Assembly (NCBI GenBank): GCA_036525535.1
Contig: DATDAH010000097.1
Span: forward strand, 1-26,964
Length of the DNA: 26,964 nt
Reading direction: 5' to 3'
From: DATDAH01 sp036525535
GTDB lineage: Bacteria; Actinomycetota; Acidimicrobiia; Acidimicrobiales; DATDAH01
The notes under the pieces: model-generated
What the model saw: only the letters and a program-made list of their open reading frames with translations
The model's database searches: none
Told to the model about the DNA's origin: nothing
Shown: piece by piece, positions 20,772-26,964 of the stretch
How positions within the stretch are numbered: position 1 is the first letter of the stretch
Layout: every line of letters begins with the position of its first letter
Made by a program: the position numbers and the translations under genes

Positions 20772-22235
20772 GTGCGTCCCCGTCACTCCTTCGCCGGGCT
20801 GGTCCTGGTCGGCGTGGTCGTGGCGGCGTGGGCGATGGTGGCCCTGCCGGGCCAGGCCACCTACGGCGCCCGGGTGACCGCCGACGAGCCGCAGTACCTG
20901 CTGTCCGCGCTGAGCCTGGGTGCGGACCTGGACCTGGACATCAGCGACGAGATCGCGGCGCGGGCCTACGAGCCGTTCCACGAGGTCACCCTCGACCCCC
21001 AGACCGACGCGAACGCCGACGGCCGGGAGTTCAGCCCCCACGATCCGCTGCTGCCGGTCCTCCTGGCCGTGCCGATGGCGATCGGGGGCTGGGCGGCGGC
21101 GAAGGCGACGCTGGCCCTGCTCGCCGGCGTGCTCGCCGCGCTGCTGGTCTGGCTGGCCGTCGAGCGCTTCGGCGTGCGTCGGGGCCCGGCCACCGTCGTC
21201 GTCCTGGCCTTCGCCCTGAGCGCGCCCCTGACCAGCTACGGCACGCAGGTGTACCCAGAGCTCCCGGCGGCTCTGGCCGTGACCGTCGCCATTGCCGCCC
21301 TGACTGGGCCCCTCGTGCGCCGGGGCCAGTGGGTCCTCCTGGCGGCGGTCGTGGCCCTGCCCTGGTTGAGCGTGAAGTACGCCCCGGTCGCCGTCGCCCT
21401 GGTCGGGGTGGGGGAGTGGACGCTCTGGCGACGGGGGGACCGGGAGGCCGTCCTCCGCAGCGCCGGGATCCTGGCCGTCGCCGGCGTCGCCTATCTGCTC
21501 CTCCACCAGCTTGTTTATGGCGGCTGGACCGTCTACGCCGCCGGAGACCACTTCCAGGAGACCGGACAACTCGCGGTCACCGGCGAGAGCCCGCACTACC
21601 TGGCCCGCAGCCAGCGCTTGGTCGGCCTCGTCGTCGACCGGGGCTTCGGCCTGGCTGCGTGGGCGCCGGTCTACCTGGCGGCCATTCCGGCCTTCGGGGC
21701 GCTGGCCCGCCGCCACCCGCCGTTCTGGCCCGCGCTGGCGCTGCCCCTCGCCGCCGGGTGGGCCAACGCCACCTGGATCGCCCTGACCATGCATGGCTGG
21801 TGGTGGCCCGGCCGCCAGACCGTCGTCGTCCTCCCCTGCGTCGTCCTGGCCACCGCCTGGTGGGTCGGCACGTTGGGCGGCGCCCGGCAGAGGCGGGTGG
21901 TGGGGGTGATCGCCGGGCTGGGGGCGCTGGGCATCGCGCTCTGGGCGTGGCTGGTGGTCGAGGTGCTGCGGCTGCGGCTGCGCCTCATCATCGACTTCGA
22001 GTCGACGCGGGACCCGCTCTACCGGGTGTGGCGACTGGCCCTGCCCGACCTACGCCAGCCGGGTGGGTTCACGCCGGTGCTGTTGGCGGGCTGGACGGTC
22101 GGGCTGGGGGCGCTGGCCTGGTGGGGCTGGCGCCGGGCCGGGTCAGCCGGCGGTGACGAGGATGCGGGCGCTGGCGAAGGAGCCGATGCCCACGGGGCGT
22201 CCGTCGATGTCGAGCGTCAGGGTGCCGTCCGGTGA
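20772..22235 (+). CDS. Polytopic membrane protein, GT-C glycosyltransferase-like
   Basis: A 487-residue integral membrane protein with roughly ten hydrophobic segments. The first segment (about 8-28) is followed by an extracytoplasmic loop with TADEPQYLLSA (36-46). An acidic DE pair just after the first membrane helix is the hallmark of GT-C glycosyltransferases that use polyprenyl-phosphate sugars. I infer such an enzyme, acting on envelope glycans or proteins, but donor and acceptor are unknown and no closer family can be named. GTG at 20772 lies 8 bases after TACCGT. The last 30 residues are hydrophilic and overlap the end of dtxR on the other strand by 93 bases; this tail is probably not part of the conserved fold. 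Confidence 0.75.
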   Translation: MRPRHSFAGLVLVGVVVAAWAMVALPGQATYGARVTADEPQYLLSALSLGADLDLDISDEIAARAYEPFHEVTLDPQTDANADGREFSPHDPLLPVLLAVPMAIGGWAAAKATLALLAGVLAALLVWLAVERFGVRRGPATVVVLAFALSAPLTSYGTQVYPELPAALAVTVAIAALTGPLVRRGQWVLLAAVVALPWLSVKYAPVAVALVGVGEWTLWRRGDREAVLRSAGILAVAGVAYLLLHQLVYGGWTVYAAGDHFQETGQLAVTGESPHYLARSQRLVGLVVDRGFGLAAWAPVYLAAIPAFGALARRHPPFWPALALPLAAGWANATWIALTMHGWWWPGRQTVVVLPCVVLATAWWVGTLGGARQRRVVGVIAGLGALGIALWAWLVVEVLRLRLRLIIDFESTRDPLYRVWRLALPDLRQPGGFTPVLLAGWTVGLGALAWWGWRRAGSAGGDEDAGAGEGADAHGASVDVERQGAVR

Positions 22236-22811
22236 GGCGGCGGTGACCGTCCCGGACTGACCGGGGACGACGGCCGCCTCCTCCAGGAACTTCAGCAGGC
22301 CGGGGGCGAACTCCAGCTCTTCCGGGATGCGCGAGACCGTGAAGGTGCTCCCCGGGGCGAGGCCGTCGAGGGCGACCGCAGCCGGCGGGGCGTAGTCCGA
22401 GCCCGGGATGGGGTTGCCGTGCGGGCAGGTGGTGGGATCGCCCAGCACCCGCACCATGGCGGCCTCGACGGGCTCGGAGATGACGTGCTCCCACTTGCCC
22501 GCTTCGGTGTGGGCATCGGCCCACGACAACCCGAGGATGTCGGTCAAGAAGCGCTCGGCCAGCCGGTGCCGGCGAACCACCTTCTCGGCCAGCCGGTTGC
22601 CCGCCTCGGTGAGCTTGATCGCGCCGTCGATGTTGACCAGCCCGGCGCCCTCCAGGCGACGGATCATCTCGGACACGGCGGGCCGGGAGATCTCGAGGCG
22701 CTCGGCGATGCGGGCTTGGATGACCTCGACGTCGTCCTCGCGCAACTCGTAGATGGCCTCGCAGTACTCCTCGAACGCCGGGTGGAACTCGGGGGTCTGG
22801 TACTCGGCCAC
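22143..22811 (-). CDS. DtxR/IdeR-family metal-dependent repressor with altered metal site
   Basis: A 222-residue regulator with the three DtxR parts: a winged HTH (about 5-70; recognition helix in SRPAVSEMIRRLE), the dimerisation and metal-binding domain (71-140; WEHVISEPVE and CPHGNPIPG), and a C-terminal SH3-like/FeoA domain (about 145-220). Compared with DtxR, the ancillary-site ligands H79, E83 and H98 are kept as H82, E86 and H101, and E105/H106 as E108/H109. The primary-site Cys102 is replaced by G105, and Met10 by E15. The regulator may therefore sense metal differently, or favour Mn2+ over Fe2+. The GTG at 22811 follows TAGGAT by 6 bases. Likely targets are the efeO and fetA regions and perhaps its own promoter. 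Confidence 0.9.
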   Translation of the reverse strand: MAEYQTPEFHPAFEEYCEAIYELREDDVEVIQARIAERLEISRPAVSEMIRRLEGAGLVNIDGAIKLTEAGNRLAEKVVRRHRLAERFLTDILGLSWADAHTEAGKWEHVISEPVEAAMVRVLGDPTTCPHGNPIPGSDYAPPAAVALDGLAPGSTFTVSRIPEELEFAPGLLKFLEEAAVVPGQSGTVTAASPDGTLTLDIDGRPVGIGSFASARILVTAG

Positions 22812-22817
22812 GCCCGC

Positions 22818-22833
22818 ATCCTAGAGGTACCTC
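22818..22833 (-). promoter_or_regulatory. dtxR-family gene -10 with adjacent palindrome
   Basis: TAGGAT (22823-22818, minus strand) lies 6 bases before the GTG start. The perfect palindrome GAGGTACCTC (22824-22833) abuts its upstream side, inside the promoter spacer. It contains AGGT and ACCT half-sites as in DtxR boxes but with closer spacing. Autoregulation is possible. Confidence 0.35.
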
Positions 22834-22859
22834 GATCATCCGGGTCCGACCAGTCGTGA

Positions 22860-22916
22860 GGCTGCAGAGTCGGAGCGGAGCAGCCACGACGTCCGGCAGC
22901 TTCGGCGGAGCCGGAC
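22860..22916. repeat. Two tandem hairpins in the dtxR/lhr divergent gap
   Basis: GGCTGC (22860-22865) pairs with GCAGCC (22880-22885). GTCCGGC (22891-22897) pairs with GCCGGAC (22910-22916). Both are perfect. The flanking text repeats a GAGCG-CAGCGAGG-like pattern (22921-22934). Together they resemble a REP-type intergenic element of GC-rich genomes. They are not placed as terminators, because both neighbours start here. Confidence 0.4.
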
Positions 22917-22965
22917 TTGCCGAGCGCAGCGAGGCCAGTCGAATGTCGCGGTCACAGGGCGCTTG

Positions 22966-22977
22966 TACCGTTCGGTC
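22966..22977 (+). promoter_or_regulatory. Leaderless promoter -10 of lhr
   Basis: TACCGT (22966-22971) is followed by 6 bases and tandem GTG codons at 22978 and 22981. No Shine-Dalgarno sequence is present. Confidence 0.4.
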
Positions 22978-25900
22978 GTGGTGCTCGAGCGGTTCTCGGA
23001 GCCGGTGCGGACCTGGTTCGAGACGACCTTCGCCGCCCCCACCGCGGCCCAGGAGCAGGGGTGGCCGGCGATCGCCGCCGGGGACCACACGCTGATCCTG
23101 GCCCCGACCGGGTCCGGCAAGACCCTCACCGCCTTCCTGTGGGGGATCGACCGCCTGATGAACACGCCGCCGCCGGAGACGCCGGGGCCGCGGGTCCTCT
23201 ACATCTCCCCGCTGCGAGCGCTGGCCGTCGACGTGGAGAAGAACCTGAGGGCCCCGCTGCAGGGGATCAGCCTGGCGGGGGAGCGTCTCGGTCATCCCGT
23301 CCGGGTGCCGACGGTCGGCATGCGCACGGGCGACACGCCCCCCGACGAGCGGCGCCAGCTGGTGCGCAACCCACCCGACCTGCTCATCACCACGCCGGAG
23401 TCGCTCTACCTCATGCTCACCTCGGCGGCGCGGGAGACCCTGGCCGGGGTCGAGACCGTGATCATCGACGAGATCCACGCCCTCGCCGCGACCAAGCGCG
23501 GCTCCCACCTGGCTCTCACCCTGGAGCGGCTGGAGGAGCGGTGCGAGACGCCGCCCCAGCGCATCGGCCTGTCCGCCACCCAGCGGCCGCTGGCCGAGAT
23601 CGCCCGGTTTCTCGGTGGCCAGCACGACGGGACTCCCCGTCCGGTCACCGTGGTCGACGCCGGGGTGCGCAAGACGATGGAGATCGAGGTCGTGGTGCCC
23701 GTCGAGGACATGGGTCGCCTCGGCGAGATCATCGACGAGCCCGTCGAGGGCCCCGCCGCCGCCGGTCCGGTGCGGCGCTCGATCTGGCCGTCGATGCACC
23801 CGCGCTTGCTGGAGCTGATTCTCGAGCACAACTCGACCATCGTCTTCGTCAACGCTCGTCGCCTGGCCGAGCGGCTGGCCACTCGCCTCAACGAGCTCCA
23901 CCTGGAAGGCCTGTCCCGAGCGGCCGAGGCGGAGGGCAGGCCGCCCCCTCCCGGCCACGAACTGGTCAAGGCTCACCACGGTTCGCTCAGCCGGGAGCGT
24001 CGCCTGCAGGTCGAGGACGAGCTGAAGCGGGGGGACCTGCAGGCCTTGGTCGCGACCAGCAGCCTCGAGCTGGGCATCGACATGGGGGCCGTCGACCTCG
24101 TCATCCAGGTCGAGTCACCCGGCTCGGTGGCCAGCGGCCTGCAGCGCATCGGTCGCGCCGGTCACCAGGTCGGTCAGCCCAGCCGAGGCCGCATCTTCCC
24201 CAAGCACCGGGCCGACCTGCTCGAGACCGCGGTCGTCGTCGAGCGCATGCACGAGGGCGCCATCGAGTCGACCCGCTACTTGCGCAACCCCCTCGACGTC
24301 CTGGCCCAACAGATCGTGGCCATGGTCGCCCTCGACGAGTGGCCGGTCGCCGACCTGGCTGCGGTGGTCCGCCGCACCGCGACCTACGCCGACCTGTCCG
24401 ACGAGGTCCTGAACAACGTCCTCGACCTCCTGGCGGGCCGCTATCCGTCCGAGGAGTTCAGCGAGCTCCGTCCCCGCATCGTCTGGGACCGGGTCAACGG
24501 GGTCATCCGGGGCCGGGCCGGGGCCCAGCGCTTGGCCGTGACCAGCGGCGGCACCATCCCCGACCGGGGCCTCTACGGGGTCTTCCTCCCCGACGGCACG
24601 CGGGTGGGCGAGCTGGACGAGGAGATGGTCTACGAGAGCCGCCCGGGCGAGACGTTCCTGCTCGGGGCGTCCACCTGGCGCATCGAGGACATCACGCCCG
24701 AGCGGGTCGTCGTCACCCCGGCGCCGGGCGAGCCGGGGAAGATGCCCTTCTGGCACGGCGACGGGCCGGGCCGTCCCATCGAGCTGGGCCGGGCCATCGG
24801 GGCCTTCACCCGGGAGATCCGGGAGGACAAGGGCGCCGCCGCCCGCCTGACCGAGCGCCACGGCCTCGACCCCCTGGCCGCCGACAACCTCCTCCGCTAC
24901 CTCGACGAGCAGGTCGAGGCCACCGGCTCGCTGCCCGACGACCGCACGATCGTGGTCGAGCGCTTCCGGGACGAGATCGGCGACTGGCGGGTCTGCATCC
25001 TGTCGCCGTTCGGCGCCCGGGTCCACGCCCCGTGGGCCATGGCCCTCCAGGGCCGCCTGGCCGCCGAATGGGGCCTGGAGGTCGAGATGATGTGGAGCGA
25101 CGACGGCATCGCCCTGCGCCTGCCCGAGGCCGTCGACGACCTCCCCCTCGAGCAGCTCCTGGTCGACCCCGAGGAGATCGACGAGCTGGTCATGGCCCAG
25201 CTCCCCAACACCGCCCTGTTCGCCTCCCGGTTCCGGGAGGCCTCGGCGCGGGCCCTGCTCCTGCCCCGGCGCCGCCCGGACCGACGCACCCCGCTCTGGA
25301 TGCAACGCCAGCGGGCGGCCGACCTGTTGGCCGTGGCCGCCCGGTATCCGGACTTCCCGCTCCTGCTGGAGACCACACGCGAGTGCCTCAACGACACCTT
25401 CGACGTGCCCGCCCTGCGGGAGGTCCTGACCGGGCTGCGCTCACGCGACGTCCGGGTGGTCACCGTCGAGACCCGCCAGGCGTCGCCGTTCGCCCAGTCC
25501 CTGCTCTTCGGCTGGATCGCCGTCTACATGTACGAGGGGGACGCCCCCCTGGCCGAACGCCGGGCGGCGGCCCTGGCCCTGGACCGTGACCTGCTCCGGG
25601 ACCTCCTCGGAGCCGAGGAGCTGCGGGAGCTGATCGACCCCGGTGTGCTGGCCGACCTCGAGCTGGACCTCCAGCGCCTGACCGACGGCCGCCGGGCCCG
25701 GGATCCAGACGAGCTGACCGACGTGCTCCGGGCGCTCGGGCCGCTGACCCGGGACGAGGTCGACGCCCGTTGCGACGGCCCGGGCGCCGACTGGTTGGGC
25801 GAGCTCGTCGCCGCCTCGCGGGTCATCCGGGGATCGGTGGCGGGGGAGGAGCGCTACGCCGCGGCAGAAGATGCCTCCCGCGTGCGCGACGCCCTCGGCC

Positions 25901-26964
25901 TCGCCCTCCCTCCAGGCCTGCCCCAGGCGTTCACCGACCCCGTCGAGCGCCCCCTCGTCGATCTCGTCGCCCGCTACGCCCGGACCCATGGCCCGTTCCT
26001 CACCAACCACGTCGCCCAGCGCCTGGGGGTGCGGAGCGAGCCGGTGCTGCTCGCGCTCGAGGCGCTCGAAAGCGAAGGCCGGGTCGTCCGGGGCGAGTTC
26101 CGGCCCGACGGCTTCGAGCGGGAGTGGTGCGACGAGGAGGTGCTGCGCCTGCTGCGCCGCCGCTCCCTGGCGGTGCTGCGCAAGGAGGTCGAGCCGGTCG
26201 ACGGCACCGCCCTGGCCCGCTTCCTGCCCGCCTGGCAGGGCGTCGGCGTCCCTCGCCGCGGGCCGGAGGGCCTCGTCGAGGTCCTCAACGCCCTGCAGGG
26301 GGCGGCGCTACCGGCGTCCATCGTCGAGACCGATGTGCTCCCCGCCCGCATGGCCGCCTACCGCCAATCCGACCTCGACGCACTGTGCACCGCGGGCGAG
26401 GTGGTCTGGGTCGGCGCCGGTGCCCTCGGGGCCATCGACGGTCGGGTCCGCCTCGTCTACCGGGACCGCCTCGGCCTGCTCGTCCCCACCGCTGACGACC
26501 CGCCGGGCGGACGGGTCCACGCCGCGCTTCTCGCCCATCTCGACCAGCGGGGGGCGTCCTTCTGGCCCGACCTGGTCGCCGCCTCGGCCGAGAACGAGGT
26601 CCCCTACGACGAGCCCACGGTGCTGGCTGCCCTCTGGGACCTGGTGTGGGCGGGGCTGGTCACGAACGACTCGTTGGCCCCGCTGCGGGCGTTCCTGGCC
26701 GGCAAGCCCCGTCGCGCCGGCAAGCGCCGCCCGGCCCCGGGTCGGCTGACCCGCCTCGGCCCGCCTCAGGGCGCGGGTCGTTGGTCCCTGGTCGACCCGC
26801 TGCGCCGCCCGGTGCCGACCGAGACCGAGGCGGCCCACGCCAGGGCCCAACAGCTGCTGGAGCGCTACGGGGTGCTGACCCGGGAGGCGGCGCTGGGGGA
26901 GGGGGCCGAGGGCGGCTTCGCCGGCGTCTACCCGGTGCTGAAGGCCCTCGAGGACCGGGGCCAG
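22978..26964 (+). CDS. lhr: Lhr-type large superfamily 2 helicase, 3' end outside window
   Basis: The frame is open for 1329 codons to the last base of the window, so the gene continues. Walker A is APTGSGKT (42-49). Motif II is DEIH (164-167). LSATQRP is motif III. SLELGIDMGAVDLVIQ and QRIGRAGHQ are the late helicase motifs. The helicase core takes the first 430 residues or so. The winged-helix and Lhr core domains follow, and the remaining part matches the long actinobacterial Lhr C-terminal region. Such proteins are usually about 1500 or more residues long. Lhr is a 3'-5' ATP-dependent helicase that prefers RNA:DNA hybrids and is induced by DNA damage in mycobacteria. The start is GTG 22978, or 22981. 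Confidence 0.93.
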   Translation, partial: MVLERFSEPVRTWFETTFAAPTAAQEQGWPAIAAGDHTLILAPTGSGKTLTAFLWGIDRLMNTPPPETPGPRVLYISPLRALAVDVEKNLRAPLQGISLAGERLGHPVRVPTVGMRTGDTPPDERRQLVRNPPDLLITTPESLYLMLTSAARETLAGVETVIIDEIHALAATKRGSHLALTLERLEERCETPPQRIGLSATQRPLAEIARFLGGQHDGTPRPVTVVDAGVRKTMEIEVVVPVEDMGRLGEIIDEPVEGPAAAGPVRRSIWPSMHPRLLELILEHNSTIVFVNARRLAERLATRLNELHLEGLSRAAEAEGRPPPPGHELVKAHHGSLSRERRLQVEDELKRGDLQALVATSSLELGIDMGAVDLVIQVESPGSVASGLQRIGRAGHQVGQPSRGRIFPKHRADLLETAVVVERMHEGAIESTRYLRNPLDVLAQQIVAMVALDEWPVADLAAVVRRTATYADLSDEVLNNVLDLLAGRYPSEEFSELRPRIVWDRVNGVIRGRAGAQRLAVTSGGTIPDRGLYGVFLPDGTRVGELDEEMVYESRPGETFLLGASTWRIEDITPERVVVTPAPGEPGKMPFWHGDGPGRPIELGRAIGAFTREIREDKGAAARLTERHGLDPLAADNLLRYLDEQVEATGSLPDDRTIVVERFRDEIGDWRVCILSPFGARVHAPWAMALQGRLAAEWGLEVEMMWSDDGIALRLPEAVDDLPLEQLLVDPEEIDELVMAQLPNTALFASRFREASARALLLPRRRPDRRTPLWMQRQRAADLLAVAARYPDFPLLLETTRECLNDTFDVPALREVLTGLRSRDVRVVTVETRQASPFAQSLLFGWIAVYMYEGDAPLAERRAAALALDRDLLRDLLGAEELRELIDPGVLADLELDLQRLTDGRRARDPDELTDVLRALGPLTRDEVDARCDGPGADWLGELVAASRVIRGSVAGEERYAAAEDASRVRDALGLALPPGLPQAFTDPVERPLVDLVARYARTHGPFLTNHVAQRLGVRSEPVLLALEALESEGRVVRGEFRPDGFEREWCDEEVLRLLRRRSLAVLRKEVEPVDGTALARFLPAWQGVGVPRRGPEGLVEVLNALQGAALPASIVETDVLPARMAAYRQSDLDALCTAGEVVWVGAGALGAIDGRVRLVYRDRLGLLVPTADDPPGGRVHAALLAHLDQRGASFWPDLVAASAENEVPYDEPTVLAALWDLVWAGLVTNDSLAPLRAFLAGKPRRAGKRRPAPGRLTRLGPPQGAGRWSLVDPLRRPVPTETEAAHARAQQLLERYGVLTREAALGEGAEGGFAGVYPVLKALEDRGQ

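Noticed and set aside
22917..25589. 890-codon plus-strand frame overlapping lhr
   Set aside because: The translation is Arg/Pro/Gly-rich without motifs. The true gene is the frame from 22978, which runs to the window end with complete helicase motifs.
1..26964. Mobile element, prophage, toxin-antitoxin or defence system
   Set aside because: No transposase, integrase, restriction, toxin or CRISPR-associated protein was found. The SNF2-SWIM and HelD genes are chromosomal types and are not by themselves evidence of a defence island.
1..26964. tRNA, rRNA or riboswitch genes
   Set aside because: Intergenic regions are all under 170 bases, and none shows a cloverleaf, a TTCRANYC-type T-loop context or a riboswitch core by eye.

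Overview
This window is very GC-rich, tightly packed bacterial chromosome with strong G/C at third codon positions and many GTG starts. Actinobacteria-type genes are present (a class II-like HelD, paired SNF2 and SWIM proteins, a DtxR-type regulator, a large Lhr helicase, and HemE/HemY/HemH of the coproporphyrin-dependent haem route). I infer Actinomycetota and guess Acidimicrobiia from the overall style; the sequence alone does not prove the class. It looks like core chromosome. I see no rRNA, tRNA, CRISPR array, insertion sequence or phage gene, and no stretch over 300 bases lacks a gene.

Layout. 1-74: the 3' end of dtd. 37-2914 (minus): hemY (cgoX) then lnt. 3025-6602 (plus): a SNF2 helicase and a SWIM zinc-finger protein that overlap by one base. 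6691-8618 (minus): hemE then hemH with a 4-base overlap. 8626-8889 (plus): a small unknown protein. 8908-9801 (minus): a patatin-like hydrolase. 9894-11978 (plus): HelD. 12125-13441 (plus): an FAD-dependent oxidoreductase preceded by a possible 30-codon ORF. 13486-15713 (plus): efeO and efeB. 15714-16910 (minus): an SCP2-PhyH fusion, divergent from a VOC protein at 16949-17299 (plus). 17303-20699 (minus): fetA, fetB, menC and a GNAT protein. 20772-22235 (plus): a GT-C-like membrane protein. 22143-22811 (minus): a DtxR-family repressor. 22978-26964 (plus): lhr, running off the end.

Common theme. Iron and haem link many of the genes: three haem synthesis enzymes, iron capture (EfeO and EfeB, without the EfeU permease here), probable iron export (FetAB) and a DtxR-family metalloregulator. 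A DtxR-box-like sequence overlaps the efeO promoter, and a related sequence lies between fetA and the GT-C gene. The regulator itself has an unusual metal site: Gly replaces the DtxR Cys102 equivalent and Glu replaces Met10.

Expression. Most first genes of transcription units have a TANNNT hexamer 6-8 bases before the start codon and no Shine-Dalgarno sequence, which suggests widespread leaderless mRNA. Genes inside operons mostly use ATGA or TGATG overlaps. Several convergent pairs abut or overlap (dtd/lnt, efeB/PhyH, GT-C/dtxR), so terminators there are absent or lie inside genes.
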